DNA of 64,000 nucleotides from an uncultured Clostridia bacterium (GCA_947313885.1 CAMZNU010000031.1:26815-90814); one strand, 5' to 3'. Positions 43,657 through 55,365 are shown, numbered from the stretch's first letter. Translations and numbers: made by a program. The notes: generated from the letters alone by a model not told the origin.

Positions 43657-44850
43657 ATGTCAAAGGTATATATATTGGAAGGAAAAAGAACAGCTATAGG
43701 TAATTTTCAAGGAACGTTATCACGAGAGAGCTTAAGTAAAATAGGAGCTGAGGTACTAAAAGATGTTATAAAAAATACGGGAGTAGATGTAAAAAAAATA
43801 GATGAAGTAGTAATAGGAAATGTTTTATCAGGAGGACTAGGTCAAGGAATTGCAAGACAAATAAGTTTAGAAGCAGGCGTAGGAATAGAAATACCGGCAT
43901 ATGGAGTAAACTTAATATGTGGTTCAGGAATGAAAAGTATAATAAATGGTTATACAGCTATAAAAAGTGGTGAAGCAAATTTAATAGTAGCGGGTGGAGT
44001 GGAGTTAATGTCATCGGCACCATTTTTATTATCGGGTAAAGTAAGAAGTGGAAACGGATTAGGGAATATAGTAAGTGAAGACCATATACTAAAAGATGCT
44101 TTAACAGATGGAATGGATGGGTATCATATGGGAATCACAGCAGAGAATATAGCGACTAAATTTAATATAACAAGAGACCAACAAGATGAGTTTGCGCTAG
44201 AATCACAAAAAAGAGCAGTAAATGCTATTAAAGATGGAAAATTTAAAGATGAGATAACAGCCATCAAAATAAAAACTAGAAAAGGTGAAATAGTATTTAA
44301 TGAAGATGAATATCCAAAAAAGGATGCTACTATAGAAGGGTTAAATAAATTAAGATCAGCATTTAAAAAAGACGGTACAGTAACGGCAGGGAATGCATCG
44401 GGAATAAATGATGGTGCAAGTATGATATTATTAAGTAGTGAAAAAGAAAAATGCTGTGAGCCGTTAGGCGAGATAGTTTCAGTAGGGCAAGGTGGGGTAG
44501 AACCATCATTAATGGGGCTAGGTCCAGTAGTTGCTGTGAGAAATGCACTTAAAAAAGCAGGAATGAAATTAGAAGATATGGAATTAATCGAATTAAATGA
44601 AGCATTTGCATCACAATCATTAGGTGTAATTAAAATGTTATCAGAAGAACATGATGTAACAGAAGAGTGGATAAAAGAAAAAACTAATGTAAATGGTGGA
44701 GCAATAGCATTAGGACACCCAGTAGGTGTATCAGGAAATAGAATAGTTATAACATTATTAAATGAAATGAAAAAAAGAAATTTAAAATATGGAATAGCAT
44801 CATTATGTATAGGTGGTGGAATGGGAACAGCAATAATAGTTAAAAGGTAA
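43657..44850 (+). CDS. thlA: acetyl-CoA C-acetyltransferase (thiolase)
   Basis: It condenses two acetyl-CoA to acetoacetyl-CoA, or the reverse. The 397 residues include the nucleophilic Cys in LICGSGMKS, ELNEAFA, the His of GHPVGVSG and the second Cys in CIGGGMG. AAGGAG lies before the ATG, 10 bp after the reductase gene. The pair could start a butyrate or 3-hydroxybutyrate route. No crotonase or acyl-CoA dehydrogenase gene is in the window. Confidence 0.93.
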   Translation: MSKVYILEGKRTAIGNFQGTLSRESLSKIGAEVLKDVIKNTGVDVKKIDEVVIGNVLSGGLGQGIARQISLEAGVGIEIPAYGVNLICGSGMKSIINGYTAIKSGEANLIVAGGVELMSSAPFLLSGKVRSGNGLGNIVSEDHILKDALTDGMDGYHMGITAENIATKFNITRDQQDEFALESQKRAVNAIKDGKFKDEITAIKIKTRKGEIVFNEDEYPKKDATIEGLNKLRSAFKKDGTVTAGNASGINDGASMILLSSEKEKCCEPLGEIVSVGQGGVEPSLMGLGPVVAVRNALKKAGMKLEDMELIELNEAFASQSLGVIKMLSEEHDVTEEWIKEKTNVNGGAIALGHPVGVSGNRIVITLLNEMKKRNLKYGIASLCIGGGMGTAIIVKR

Positions 44851-45159
44851 AAGTGATACCTTTAAGGTACATGTTATATGCAAATTATATATAGCAAATA
44901 AATGTAGCTATATATAAATAACAAAAGGACTGTGTGATTTTGTCACATAGTTCTTATTTTATTTATATAATATAAAGAAAATAAATAAAATACGTATAAA
45001 TAAAGGAAATTAGCCATATCATAATTATGCAGTAGAAATACAAAGGAAAATACAAATGGGAATATTTGAAAATTTACAATGCGTTACGAAAAAAAAATTG
45101 AAATGGAGAGAAAAAAAGTGTATTCTAACATTGTAGAAAAAAATCATAGGAGGGTTCAA
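44851..45159. other. intergenic region before the chitinase gene
   Basis: It holds an imperfect hairpin (TATATATAGC ... GCTATATATA, about 44886-44915), the terminator at 44925-44960 and then AT-rich sequence. Codons in frame upstream of the chitinase ATG (from 45079) have no ribosome-binding site and are not thought to be translated. Confidence 0.5.
44925..44960 (+). terminator. terminator after the thiolase gene
   Basis: AAGGACTGTGTGA (44925-44937) pairs over 13 positions (two G-T) with TCACATAGTTCTT (44943-44955), followed by a T-rich tract. Confidence 0.75.
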
Positions 45160-48100
45160 ATGAAATCAAAAAAAATTATATCATTAGTATTAGCAGGAAT
45201 TATGACGCTAAGCACAGCAAAAATGGTAAAAGCGGTAGGTACGTCAAAAATAGTTCCGATAATGACAACAGGAGCAGCAGCAGAGAAAAAGAAAGTAGTA
45301 GTATATTTTCCAAACTGGGGGGTATATTCTAGTACGCACCAATCAATGAAAGTAGCAGATATGCCATGGGATAGAATGACTCATGTAAATCATGCATTTT
45401 TTATGGTAGATGATAACTTTAAAGTTGTAACTACGGATGAGAATGCAGATTACGGATGGGATGGTGGATTAACAAAAGGACATTTTTCAGATTACAGAAC
45501 GTATAAAGAAATGTATCCAGAAGTTGATTTAATGATTTCTATCGGTGGATGGACTAAGAGTCATAACTTTTCAGAAATGGCGTCAACAAAAGCAGGAAGA
45601 ACAACATTTATAAACAGTACTATGGAATTAATGGAGAGATTTCCATTTATAGATGGTATGGATTTAGACTGGGAATACCCAGGAGTATATCGTGAAGCTG
45701 ATCCAGCAGATCAATATGATATGGGTTCAAAAGGAAGACCAGAAGATAAAGAAAACTTCACACTTCTTTTAAAAGAAATGCGAGAAACATATGATGCTAA
45801 TGGATTTGGTGATAAATTGTTAACGATAGCAATACCAGCAGCGTATAACAAAATAGAAGTAACAGAGCCAGATAAATATGCACAGTATTTAGATTTTATA
45901 AATGTAATGAATTATGATATTCATGGAGCATGGGAAACGGTAACAAATCACCAATCACCAATATATTCAAATCCTAATGAGCCAACAGATCCAAAATATG
46001 ACATGAGTATGTATACATTAGAAGCATCATTAAATTATGTTCATGAAACATATGGAGTGCCAAAAAATAAATTAATCGGTGGAACACCATTTTATTCAAG
46101 AGGATGGGGTGGAGTAAAAGCGAATACAGTAGAAGAAGCATTATTTGCAGAAGCTACAGGAAGTTATAGAGGTTCATGGGATGATCCAACAACACCAACA
46201 CCAGGAGGACAAGAGCCGTATTTCAAAATAAGAGAATATGAAAAATCAGGAGAATGGCAAAAAGGAAGAGATGAAATAGCAAAAGTTCCATATTTATTTA
46301 ATCCAAGTAAAAAAATCTTCTTAACATATGAAGATGAAGAGTCATTAAGAGAAAGAGCAAAATTCATAAATGACAATGGTTATGGAGGATTAATAACTTG
46401 GGAGATAACAGGAGATATAAAATCAGAAGATTTCCCATTAACGACTATAATGTACGAAGAGATGGTAGGACAATTTGATAGTATATTACCAAGAGGAGCA
46501 TCAGTAACAGCTAAAATTGGCGATAAACATGATCAAGTAATAATTACAGTTGAGTTACCAGATAATAGTAGAACAACAAACTTTGAAATATTAGATGGAG
46601 AAACAGTAGTAAACAAAACAAATGTAAATAAAGGAGAAAGTAATTTTACAGTTGTATTAGAAAATGTAGCTTCAGGAAATCACACGTATAGTGTTAGATC
46701 ATACAATGCAGTAGGTTTAGAAAACAGTATAAATAAGAGTATGGTTAAAGTTTTAATACCAGCATTAAGAGCACCAAAAATTTCTACAGATGGTAAATTT
46801 AGTGGAGGAACACACGAAATAACAATAGAAGTAGAGAAATTCAACACAGGAACTAAAGTAGAATTATTAGAAAATGGTGAAGTAGTTAGAGAAGTAGCTT
46901 TAGAAGTATTAAGCAATGAGAAACAAACAGTAGTTCACACAGCAAGTAACTTAGAAACGGGAGCATACCAATATGTTGCAAAAATCACAGATGGTAGTAA
47001 AGTTTTATTAAGTAATGTTGAAAATGTAGAGGTAAGAGATTCAAGTGTAAACTTAAAAGATTTCGAGTTTAGTTATGAAGTAACATCTAAATGGGATTCT
47101 GGTTTTAATTTTAAAGGAAGCATTAAAAATATAAGTAATTATGATTATTCAAACATTAGATTAACATTTGATTCAGATATAAAACTAGATTCAATTTGGG
47201 GAGATTTCTTATTAGCGAATAATACAGGAAACTCATATACATTAGTACCAGAAGCATATAAACCACAAACGTTATCACCAGGACAAAGTTATGCATTTAC
47301 AGGTGGATCAAATCAAGCAGATGATGGAACATCACCATATAATGTTTTAATAGAAGCGGATATGGATATGTCAGATGTAGAGCCATTAGCTACTACATTA
47401 AAAGTAGTAAATACAGATAATGTTCAAAACTATTCAATAGTAGTAGATGTTCCACAATCAAATAGAGGAACAAAAATTGAAATATTTGAAGGATTAGATG
47501 CAGTATATTCAGCTGATGTAACAGGGTCAGCAAGTACACATGAATTTAAAGTAGAAAATAAAGATTTTGGTAAATATACTTATTATGCAAAATTATCAAA
47601 TGATTTTGGAAGTAAAATAAGTAATGAAATAGTAGTAGAAGTAAAAGCACCGGAATTAAAAGCACCATCAATTCAAGTTAGTAAAAAAGTAAATACAGGT
47701 AATTACACAGTAACTACAAAAGTGCCAGAATTTAATACAGCTACAAAAGTAGAAATATTTGAAAATGGTAAAATAGTTAAAAGTGAAGCAGTAAAAGCGT
47801 TAAATAAAGGCGTTCAAACAGTTTCATTAAATGTATCAAATAAAGGGATAGGAACGTACACATATAAAGCTGTAACAAGCAATAGTGCCGAAAAATTAGA
47901 ATCAGCAACTATTACAGTAACAGTAAAAGAAAAACCAGAAGTTGCAGAAATGCCAGATACAGTATTTGCACCATATGTAGATACTACGTTATGGTTACCA
48001 AAATTTAATGTAGATGAAATGACAGAAGTAGATTTCTTTGTATTAGCATTTATAGTAGCATCTAGCGATGGAAGTGGTACTCCGACATGGGGAGCATATC

Positions 48101-50283
48101 CATCATATGATATGAACTACTTTAAAGATGAAGTTAAAGCTATAAGAAACCGTGGCGGAGATGTTATGATTTCTATAGGTGGAGCTATAAATGATCCATT
48201 AGCAGTAGCAATTAAATCAGTAGAGCAATTAAAAGATGTATATGCAAACATTATAGATGAATACGAGTTAACATATTTAGACTTTGATATTGAGGGACCA
48301 TACCTACATGACAAAGAAGCGGTAATAAGAAGATCACAAGCAATTAAATTATTACAAAATGATCCAGCATACTCAGATGTTAAAATATGGTACACGTTAC
48401 CAGTATTACCAACAGGATTAAATGCAGCAGGATTATTTGCAGTAAATGATGCTCTTGCAAAAGGAGTTGAATTAAGCGGTGTTAATGTTATGGCGATGGA
48501 GTATGGAAAATACTTTATACCACAAAGAACTACACCAGGACAATTAGGAAATGAAGCAATAAAAGCAATGGAAAGTTTAAAAGTACAAATGGGTGAAGCA
48601 TATAAAAATGTTGGAGTTACAAAAACAGAACGTGAATTATATAGCATGTTAGGTTTAACACCAATGTTTGGGCAAAACTTAAACGCTAATGAATTCTTTT
48701 ATCAAGAAGATGCACAAATAGTAACAGATTATGCAATAGAAAAGGATTTAGGATTATTATCTATGTGGTCATTAGAAAGAGATCAAGCGGGTACAGCAAA
48801 TGTAGGAACGTATAATCATAGTGGAATAACGGATTTAAAAGATTTAGAATTTACAAACATTTTCTTACAAGTTATGGATGAAGGTGTTGAAAAATTAAAC
48901 AAAGCAGAAATCAAAGTAGTAAGAGCAGAAAATCAAGGTGAATATGTATTAAATATTAAAGTACCAGAAAATACATCGGTAGAAAAATTAACGGTATATG
49001 AAAACGGTAAAGTAATAGATACTAAAAACTTAGATTTATCAGATATGAAACAAAAAGAATTTAATATTGAAATCAAAGGTAAAGTAGATGGTAAATATGA
49101 GTATGTAGTAGAATTATCAAATACAGAATCACATTCAGTATCAAACAAATTAGTAGTTGAAGTAAAATTACCAGTGGTAGCAGAAATGCCAACAAAACCA
49201 GAAATAACAGTAGTAGGAGATGCATCAACAGGAACATTTGGAATTAACGTTGATTTTTCAACTACTAAAGTAGTAAGTAACCTTAAACTAAGTAGAAATG
49301 ATAAAGAAGTGCACAATGTTACACCATTAGTAGGAGAAACATCAAAAGTATTTGCGTTTAGTAGTGTAGAAGAAGGTTCATATACTTTCGAAGCAGAAAT
49401 AAGCAATAGTAAAGGTGTAATCAAATCAGATAAAATAACAGTAACAGTAGTAAAACCAGAAGTAGTAGATCCAGAAGAAGAAATAGAAGAATCAATAGGA
49501 ACATCATCAGATGCACCGCACAAAGCAGCGCTATCAGTGCAATGGTCAGATTGGCAAAATTTCACAACTTACAAAGTAAGTATGAACTTATGGCATGGAG
49601 AAAATGCACAATCTTGGGAACTATATGAAAATGGTGAGTTAATATATAGTGAAAACCTAGCGTATAAAAATACAAAAGCAGCGCAAAGTGGTACAGTTGA
49701 ACTTAGCTCATTAGAAAGAGAAGCAGGAGAAACATATAACTATGTAGCAGTTCTAAAAAATGATTCTGGAGAAACATCAACAGACATGGTATCGATCACA
49801 TTAAAAGGTGAAAAAGGATCTGTAGTAATTGATCCAGAAGATGAATCAACAGTTGAAGAAGAAGGAACAGAAGAAGGAACGGAAGAAGGAACAGAAGAAA
49901 TATCAGGAGATATAGCAAAATGGAAATCAGGCGTTGACTATAAAATGGGAAGCCAAGTAATTTATGAAAATAAATTATATAGAATTGTGCAACCACATAT
50001 ATCAAATAGCGGATGGACACCAGATGCATCACCAACATTATGGTTTTTAGTGGATGCTAATTATTCAGGTGGAACAGATGCAGGAACAGAAGAAGAAATA
50101 GAAGAAGAAACAGAAGAAACAGAAGAAACAGAAGACGGAGTTGTAAATTGGTCGGCAGGCGTTACTTACAGTGTAGGCGATAAAGTACTTTATAGCGGAA
50201 CAGTATATGAAGTTATTAACGCACATACATCAGCAGGGCATTGGCCACCATCAGCAGTAGCTTCACTTTATAGAGCATTATAG
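45160..50283 (+). CDS. large secreted chitinase with two GH18 domains, CBM2-like and CBM5/12 modules
   Basis: A secreted 1,707-residue chitin-degrading enzyme. ATG 45160 follows AGGAGGG and gives a clean signal peptide (about residues 1-27). Order: GH18 domain 1 (about 43-434, catalytic Glu172 in [11 protein letters not shown]), two Ig/FN3-like repeats, a CBM2-like module (about 628-735), two more Ig-like repeats, GH18 domain 2 (about 933-1205, catalytic Glu1045 in [11 protein letters not shown], ChiD-like), further Ig-like repeats, then two CBM5/12 chitin-binding modules (about 1586-1631 and 1661-1707) separated by Glu/Thr-rich linkers. Two different GH18 types suggest complementary endo and exo or transglycosylating activities. 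No cell-wall anchor or S-layer motif is seen, so release to the medium is likely. It has its own terminator. Confidence 0.93.
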   Translation: MKSKKIISLVLAGIMTLSTAKMVKAVGTSKIVPIMTTGAAAEKKKVVVYFPNWGVYSSTHQSMKVADMPWDRMTHVNHAFFMVDDNFKVVTTDENADYGWDGGLTKGHFSDYRTYKEMYPEVDLMISIGGWTKSHNFSEMASTKAGRTTFINSTMELMERFPFIDGMDLDWEYPGVYREADPADQYDMGSKGRPEDKENFTLLLKEMRETYDANGFGDKLLTIAIPAAYNKIEVTEPDKYAQYLDFINVMNYDIHGAWETVTNHQSPIYSNPNEPTDPKYDMSMYTLEASLNYVHETYGVPKNKLIGGTPFYSRGWGGVKANTVEEALFAEATGSYRGSWDDPTTPTPGGQEPYFKIREYEKSGEWQKGRDEIAKVPYLFNPSKKIFLTYEDEESLRERAKFINDNGYGGLITWEITGDIKSEDFPLTTIMYEEMVGQFDSILPRGASVTAKIGDKHDQVIITVELPDNSRTTNFEILDGETVVNKTNVNKGESNFTVVLENVASGNHTYSVRSYNAVGLENSINKSMVKVLIPALRAPKISTDGKFSGGTHEITIEVEKFNTGTKVELLENGEVVREVALEVLSNEKQTVVHTASNLETGAYQYVAKITDGSKVLLSNVENVEVRDSSVNLKDFEFSYEVTSKWDSGFNFKGSIKNISNYDYSNIRLTFDSDIKLDSIWGDFLLANNTGNSYTLVPEAYKPQTLSPGQSYAFTGGSNQADDGTSPYNVLIEADMDMSDVEPLATTLKVVNTDNVQNYSIVVDVPQSNRGTKIEIFEGLDAVYSADVTGSASTHEFKVENKDFGKYTYYAKLSNDFGSKISNEIVVEVKAPELKAPSIQVSKKVNTGNYTVTTKVPEFNTATKVEIFENGKIVKSEAVKALNKGVQTVSLNVSNKGIGTYTYKAVTSNSAEKLESATITVTVKEKPEVAEMPDTVFAPYVDTTLWLPKFNVDEMTEVDFFVLAFIVASSDGSGTPTWGAYPSYDMNYFKDEVKAIRNRGGDVMISIGGAINDPLAVAIKSVEQLKDVYANIIDEYELTYLDFDIEGPYLHDKEAVIRRSQAIKLLQNDPAYSDVKIWYTLPVLPTGLNAAGLFAVNDALAKGVELSGVNVMAMEYGKYFIPQRTTPGQLGNEAIKAMESLKVQMGEAYKNVGVTKTERELYSMLGLTPMFGQNLNANEFFYQEDAQIVTDYAIEKDLGLLSMWSLERDQAGTANVGTYNHSGITDLKDLEFTNIFLQVMDEGVEKLNKAEIKVVRAENQGEYVLNIKVPENTSVEKLTVYENGKVIDTKNLDLSDMKQKEFNIEIKGKVDGKYEYVVELSNTESHSVSNKLVVEVKLPVVAEMPTKPEITVVGDASTGTFGINVDFSTTKVVSNLKLSRNDKEVHNVTPLVGETSKVFAFSSVEEGSYTFEAEISNSKGVIKSDKITVTVVKPEVVDPEEEIEESIGTSSDAPHKAALSVQWSDWQNFTTYKVSMNLWHGENAQSWELYENGELIYSENLAYKNTKAAQSGTVELSSLEREAGETYNYVAVLKNDSGETSTDMVSITLKGEKGSVVIDPEDESTVEEEGTEEGTEEGTEEISGDIAKWKSGVDYKMGSQVIYENKLYRIVQPHISNSGWTPDASPTLWFLVDANYSGGTDAGTEEEIEEETEETEETEDGVVNWSAGVTYSVGDKVLYSGTVYEVINAHTSAGHWPPSAVASLYRAL

Positions 50284-50297
50284 AATAAAAATATAAA

Positions 50298-50331
50298 AAA
50301 AATAAAAGACCCTTGGGTCTTTTATTTTTTT
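50298..50331 (+). terminator. terminator after the chitinase gene
   Basis: AATAAAAGACCC-TT-GGGTCTTTTATT hairpin followed by T5, shortly after the stop codon. Confidence 0.88.
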
Positions 50332-50394
50332 GGGTGAAAAAATGAAAAAAATATTGTATACTAAAGAGGAAAAAAAATTTAAAGGAGAAAAAAT

Positions 50395-50730
50395 ATGGAA
50401 TATCCAAATTGTCCAAAGTGCAAATCAGAATATACGTATGAGGATGGAAACATGTTCATATGTCCAGAGTGTGCATATGAGTGGAGTAAAGAAGAAGAAA
50501 AGAATAAAAAAGAAGAAGGAATAGTAAGAGATTCAAATGGAAATGTATTAAAAGATGGGGATACAGTAATAGTTATAAAAGATTTAAAAGTAAAAGGGGC
50601 ATCAAATCCTATTAAGCAAGGAACTAAAGTTAAAAATATTAGATTGGTAGAGGGTGATCATGACATTGATTGTAAAATTGATGGATTTGGGGCAATGAGC
50701 TTAAAATCAGAATTTGTTAAAAAAGGATAA
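50395..50730 (+). CDS. phnA: PhnA/YjdM family zinc-ribbon protein
   Basis: The 111-residue protein has an N-terminal zinc ribbon ([21 protein letters not shown]) and a C-terminal PhnA domain ([41 protein letters not shown]). Despite the name, it is not a proven phosphonate-degrading enzyme in most bacteria and its role is unclear. AAAGGAG precedes the ATG. It stands alone between terminators. Confidence 0.9.
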   Translation: MEYPNCPKCKSEYTYEDGNMFICPECAYEWSKEEEKNKKEEGIVRDSNGNVLKDGDTVIVIKDLKVKGASNPIKQGTKVKNIRLVEGDHDIDCKIDGFGAMSLKSEFVKKG

Positions 50731-50740
50731 TGAATGTAAT

Positions 50741-50785
50741 AAAAATCTGTATTTGTATAATTAAAGTATAAATACAGGTTTTTAT
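50741..50785 (+). terminator. terminator after phnA
   Basis: AAAAATCTGTATTT (50741-50754) pairs with AAATACAGGTTTTT (50770-50783) with one G-T pair. Confidence 0.8.
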
Positions 50786-50903
50786 TATATTTAAAGTGGA
50801 GATAATATAAATGCCACAAAGATGACATAATGTATACAAAGGAACTACAAAAATTGAAAATATAATTTAGTTACTGTTGTCTGTGATATAAGGAGGTATT
50901 AAC

Positions 50904-52184
50904 ATGAAAAAAGAAAAAGATATTATCGATGGTAATTATGTGGAAATAGAGACGGTAGAAGGTGATATGGATAAAAAACTTGGTATGAATATTAATAAAA
51001 AATATGAAAAAAATATTTACAAAAAATTGTTTTTGATGACGATAGCAGGGCTAATTATTTATACAGGTGGAAGTTATGTTGGAAACAACTATGATATTTT
51101 AGTTAAGAAGAAAATAGAAAATAACCCAAAAGACAGTAAAATAGAAATAGCACTAAACTTAGATGAAAATGAAATAGAAGCATTAGAAAATAATGACGGA
51201 GTTAGTGATTTAAAAACAGGAACTTTAATAGAAGTAATAAAGGAAACAGTAAAATCAGTAGTTAGTATAAAGGTTGATGTTAGTAGTCAGTTTAAATTTA
51301 TAGAGAGTTTAGGTGAAGGAGCGGGGTCTGGAATAATAATAAAAGAAGATGACGATAGAGTATATATACTAACAAATAATCATGTTATAGAAAATGCGAC
51401 TAGTGCGTCAATATCATTAGATGATGAAAATTTTGTAAAAACGAAATTATTAGGAAGAGACGCAAAGAATGACATAGCAATTTTGTATATAGAAAAAAGT
51501 AATAGTAACATAAATGCGATAAATGGATATAAAGTTGCAACAATTAAAGATGATGTAAATGTTGAACTAGGGATGGAAGTACTAGCAATAGGAAATGCAG
51601 CTGGTGAAGGTAAATCAGTAACTAATGGTATGGTAAGTGCATTAAATAAAACATTAGTAAAAGGCGGGATACAATATATACAAACAAATGCAGCAATAAA
51701 CCCAGGTAATAGTGGAGGCGGGCTATTTGACTATGAAGGAAACCTTATAGGAATAAACACGGCTAAATTAGCAGACACAAAAATAGAAGGTATGGGCTAT
51801 AGCATACCAATAGATATAGCATTAGAAATTAGTGAAGAAATAATAAATGGCATAAAAAATGATGAAAATAAAAAAGCGACTTTAGGGATACAAGGCATAT
51901 CAATGCTAGATGCTTTTGAAAAAGAAACATTAGAATTTTATAATATGCCAACAGAAGGTGTATACGTTAATGAAGTAATAGCGGGTACAGGAGCAGATAT
52001 AGGGGGATTAAGAGGAGGCGATGTAATATTAGAAATGGATAACATAAAAATAGAAGTAATGTCGGATTTATTAAAAGGTTTAAAAGGAAAAGAAGTAGGG
52101 GATGAAGTTTCTTTAAAAGTATTCAGAAAAGATCGATATGTAAAAGTAATAGTGGAACTTGGTGTAACTAATTCATTTAAATAG
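50904..52184 (+). CDS. htrA: HtrA/DegP-type membrane-anchored serine protease
   Basis: A quality-control protease facing the outside of the cell. The 426 residues have a cytosolic N-terminus of about 45 residues, one membrane helix (about 46-65), a trypsin-like domain with His160 (LTNNHVIEN), Asp190 (AKNDIAIL) and Ser270 (NPGNSGGG), and a C-terminal PDZ domain (about 325-420, EGVYVNEVIAGTGAD). The triad is complete. AGGAGG precedes the ATG. The gene is monocistronic, with a terminator 1 bp after the stop. Confidence 0.94.
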   Translation: MKKEKDIIDGNYVEIETVEGDMDKKLGMNINKKYEKNIYKKLFLMTIAGLIIYTGGSYVGNNYDILVKKKIENNPKDSKIEIALNLDENEIEALENNDGVSDLKTGTLIEVIKETVKSVVSIKVDVSSQFKFIESLGEGAGSGIIIKEDDDRVYILTNNHVIENATSASISLDDENFVKTKLLGRDAKNDIAILYIEKSNSNINAINGYKVATIKDDVNVELGMEVLAIGNAAGEGKSVTNGMVSALNKTLVKGGIQYIQTNAAINPGNSGGGLFDYEGNLIGINTAKLADTKIEGMGYSIPIDIALEISEEIINGIKNDENKKATLGIQGISMLDAFEKETLEFYNMPTEGVYVNEVIAGTGADIGGLRGGDVILEMDNIKIEVMSDLLKGLKGKEVGDEVSLKVFRKDRYVKVIVELGVTNSFK

Positions 52185-52218
52185 AAAAAACTAGCCGTAA
52201 TATTAGGCTAGTTTTTTT
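52185..52218 (+). terminator. terminator after htrA
   Basis: AAAAAACTAGCC pairs with GGCTAGTTTTTT around a 9-nt loop, with a T7 tail. Confidence 0.9.
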
Positions 52219-52297
52219 GTAAAAAAAAATGAAAGTTAATAAGCTAATTGCAATGAAATGATTAATAATTTATAATAGAGAGGAAGGCGGTGCAAAA

Positions 52298-53698
52298 ATG
52301 AAAAATGATAAAAATACAGAGCAACTTAAAAATGAAAAAATACCAAAATTGTTAATAAAATTATCAACTCCAGCAATAATAGGGATGATAGTAGGATCAT
52401 TATATAATTTAATCGATACGATGTTTGTTGGACAAAGTGAGGGAGCATTAGCACTAGGAGGTATGGCAATAGCGTACCCACTCCAAATGACATTAATGGC
52501 AGTATCAATGTTATTTGGGGTAGGTGCATCAAGTTTACTTTCAATATACATAGGTGAAGATAATAAATTAGAAGGACAAAAAGTAGTTGCAAATATGTAC
52601 ACACCATTAATTATAATAAATATATTAATTATGGTATTTGGATTATATTTTTTAGATGATTTAATAATTTTATTTGGTGCAACAGAAGATATAATATCAT
52701 ATGCAAGAGATTACTTAACAATTATGTTATATTCGAATATTTTGTTTAGCATAACGATGGCATCTAATAATTTATTAAGAGCAGAAGGAAATGCCAAAAT
52801 GTCTATGAAAGTAATGACAATAGGTATAATAATTAATTTAATATTAGATCCAATATTTATATTTGATAGATGGTTAGGGTTAGGTATAAAGGGTGCGGCA
52901 TATGCAACAGCAATAGGATATTTGGTATCGTTTGCATATTTAATACTATTTATAATGAAGTCAGAGACGTATTTAAAAGTACCAGTAAAATATTTATTTA
53001 AATTAGATCCAAAGATAATGATCAAAATAAGTAAAGTTGGATTTCCAAGTTTTATAAGAAATTTCATTGCAAGTTTTGTATCTGTTTTAGTATTCCAAAA
53101 ATTACGTGAATATGGTGGTGAGACAGCTATTGGAGTTTACGGAACAGTAAATAAAGTTGTTATGTTTGTATTTATGCCATCATTTGGAATTATTCAAGGA
53201 ATGCAACCAATAATAGGATATAATTATGGTGCAAAACGATACGATAGAGTTTTAGAAGTTTTAAAACTTGGTATGAAAATAATGACAACATATTTTATAA
53301 TAGGTGTGACATTAATATTTATATTTCCATCGGCGATAATATCTATATTTACAACAGATGAGAATTTTATAGAGCTAGGTAGGATAGTAATTAGAATTAT
53401 GATGGCAGGTGTGCCGTTAGTCTCTATACCGATAGTAAGTAGTATATTTTTCCAAGCAACAGGTCAAGCAAAAGAAGCATTTATAATTTCAATGAGTAGA
53501 CAATTTGTATTTTTCATACCATTGTTATTTATATTGACATCTTTAGCACCAGAACAATATAAATTGTATGCAGTGTTTTTAACATACCCTATATCAGATT
53601 TATTAGGTACGATGTTAGCATTTATAATATATAGAAAAAATTTAATTAAAATCAAAAAAGAATATGATGAAATATTAAAGTTAGAAGAACAATATTAG
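52298..53698 (+). CDS. MATE family efflux transporter
   Basis: A 12-helix cation-coupled multidrug/toxin extrusion permease. The 466-residue protein shows MATE features: IPKLLIKLSTPAIIGMIVGSLYNLIDTMFVGQ at the start (split here as the first helix and its motif), the repeated half at about residue 240 (KVGFPSFIRNF), and GIIQGMQPIIGYNYGA. The substrate is not deducible. GAGGAAGGCGG precedes the ATG. mtaB starts 18 bp after its stop, so the two may be co-transcribed. Confidence 0.9.
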   Translation: MKNDKNTEQLKNEKIPKLLIKLSTPAIIGMIVGSLYNLIDTMFVGQSEGALALGGMAIAYPLQMTLMAVSMLFGVGASSLLSIYIGEDNKLEGQKVVANMYTPLIIINILIMVFGLYFLDDLIILFGATEDIISYARDYLTIMLYSNILFSITMASNNLLRAEGNAKMSMKVMTIGIIINLILDPIFIFDRWLGLGIKGAAYATAIGYLVSFAYLILFIMKSETYLKVPVKYLFKLDPKIMIKISKVGFPSFIRNFIASFVSVLVFQKLREYGGETAIGVYGTVNKVVMFVFMPSFGIIQGMQPIIGYNYGAKRYDRVLEVLKLGMKIMTTYFIIGVTLIFIFPSAIISIFTTDENFIELGRIVIRIMMAGVPLVSIPIVSSIFFQATGQAKEAFIISMSRQFVFFIPLLFILTSLAPEQYKLYAVFLTYPISDLLGTMLAFIIYRKNLIKIKKEYDEILKLEEQY

Positions 53699-53716
53699 AA
53701 GGGAAAAAATAAAGTT

Positions 53717-55018
53717 ATGAATAAAAAAGTAGCTTTTACAACATTAGGTTGTAAAGTTAATAAATATGATACAGAAGCAGTAATAAAAAAATTTAAAGAA
53801 GACGGTTATGAAATCGTCGAATTTACAGATGAAGCGGATGTATATGTAATAAATACGTGTACAGTTACTAATTTATCAAATAAAAAGTCGAGACAACTTA
53901 TACGAAAAGTAAAAAAAATAAATGAGCAAAGTGTAGTGGTTGCTATGGGTTGTTATCCACAAGTGTCACCTAATGAAGTTGTAAAAATAGAAGGTGTAAA
54001 TATAGTAGTAGGTACAAAAAATAGATTAGAAATACCTAACTTAGTAAGACAATATAATAAAGAAAAAGAAAATATATGTACAGTTACAGATATATTAAAT
54101 GAAAAGGAATTTGAGAAATTAAATATAGATGAAATAAAAGGAATGACAAGATGTTATATAAAAGTACAAGATGGTTGCAATCAATTTTGTACCTTTTGTA
54201 TAATACCTTTTGCAAGGGGTGGAGTTAGAAGTAGGGATTTAAAAGAAATAATAGAAGAGAGTACAAAGCTCGGTAAAAACGGAATAAAAGAAGTAGTATT
54301 AACAGGAATTCATATTGCGTCATATGGTGTTGATTTAAAAAATATGAATTTAATAAAATTAATAACAGAAATAAATAAAATAGAAGGTATAGAAAGAATA
54401 AGGTTATCATCTGTAGAACCTAATATAATAACGGAACAATTTTTGGAGCAATATTTTAGTTTAGAAAAAACGTGTAATTCATTCCACTTATCGTTACAAA
54501 GTGGATCAGATGATATTTTAAAGGCTATGAGAAGAAAGTATAATACAAAAGAATTTTTAGAGGCTGTGAAGTTAATAAGAAAATACAATAAAAATTGTTC
54601 AATAACTACAGATATAATAGTGGGATTTCCAAATGAAAGTGAAGAAAATTTTTTAGAAACTATGGATTTTACAAGAGAAGTTAAATTTTCTAAAATACAT
54701 GTATTTCCGTATTCGAAAAAAGAAGGAACTAAGGCTAGTGATTTAAAAGGACATATATTAAAGAGTGTAAAAACCAGAAGAGCTAAAAAATTAAGAGATT
54801 TATCAGCGGAGCTAGAAAAAGAATTTTTAAATAGCCATGTAGGTAGAACGGTAGAAATATTATTTGAAAAGGAAGTTGATGGTTGGGTACAAGGTCATAC
54901 AAAAAATTTTATAATGTGCAGAGTGGATAAAAAAGAGAAAAAGGATAAAGAAATAAATAAAGTGATAAATGCAAAAGTGATATGTGTAGATAATGGAATG
55001 TTACAATGTGAAATATAA
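53717..55018 (+). CDS. mtaB: tRNA (N6-threonylcarbamoyladenosine37-C2)-methylthiotransferase MtaB
   Basis: A radical-SAM methylthiotransferase converting t6A37 to ms2t6A37 in tRNA. The 433 residues comprise an N-terminal UPF0004 domain with cluster cysteines (FTTLGCKVN, INTCTVT, MGCYPQ), a radical-SAM core CNQFCTFCIIP and a C-terminal TRAM domain (about 370-433). The TLGCKVN start separates MtaB from MiaB and RimO. The start site is weak (AGAAGGGAAAA at 53698). Confidence 0.94.
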   Translation: MNKKVAFTTLGCKVNKYDTEAVIKKFKEDGYEIVEFTDEADVYVINTCTVTNLSNKKSRQLIRKVKKINEQSVVVAMGCYPQVSPNEVVKIEGVNIVVGTKNRLEIPNLVRQYNKEKENICTVTDILNEKEFEKLNIDEIKGMTRCYIKVQDGCNQFCTFCIIPFARGGVRSRDLKEIIEESTKLGKNGIKEVVLTGIHIASYGVDLKNMNLIKLITEINKIEGIERIRLSSVEPNIITEQFLEQYFSLEKTCNSFHLSLQSGSDDILKAMRRKYNTKEFLEAVKLIRKYNKNCSITTDIIVGFPNESEENFLETMDFTREVKFSKIHVFPYSKKEGTKASDLKGHILKSVKTRRAKKLRDLSAELEKEFLNSHVGRTVEILFEKEVDGWVQGHTKNFIMCRVDKKEKKDKEINKVINAKVICVDNGMLQCEI

Positions 55019-55103
55019 ATATATTGCAAAAAGAGTAATCATATATTAAAATAAGGTAACGATATTATAAAGAGTATTATAAAATAAATTGGAGGTAAGT
55101 ATT

Positions 55104-55364
55104 ATGGAAAAGCCAATAGATATGACACAAACATTTCTAGAAGCAGGACAAGTGCGCGCAAATCATACAAGCAATATAATTAGATCAGTAAGCAGTTCAT
55201 TAGAAGGTAAAAACTATAATCCTTTAAACCAATTAGTAGGATATTTAATGTCAGGAGATCCAACATACATAACAAGTTATAACGATGCTAGGAAACAAAT
55301 AACAAGTGTTGATAGAGATGAGCTTATGGAAGAAATCGTAAAGTTCTATTTGAGTCATAACTAA
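55104..55364 (+). CDS. ireB: IreB family regulatory phosphoprotein (UPF0297)
   Basis: A small substrate of PrkC/IreK-type kinases. In Enterococcus faecalis, IreB is phosphorylated on N-terminal threonines and affects cephalosporin tolerance. The 86-residue protein has the family pattern (NQLVGYLMSGDPTYITSYNDAR). Thr8 and Thr10 in DMTQTF are the natural candidate sites. ATG 55104 follows GGAGGTAAG. A TTG at 55089 is in frame but lies ahead of the site. It is first in the conserved ireB-yqgF-DUF1292 order. Confidence 0.93.
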   Translation: MEKPIDMTQTFLEAGQVRANHTSNIIRSVSSSLEGKNYNPLNQLVGYLMSGDPTYITSYNDARKQITSVDRDELMEEIVKFYLSHN

Positions 55365-55365
55365 T

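Noticed and set aside
45079..45159. Upstream in-frame extension of the chitinase.
   Set aside because: It has no ribosome-binding site and would bury the signal peptide. AGGAGGG followed by ATG at 45160 is clearly the start.
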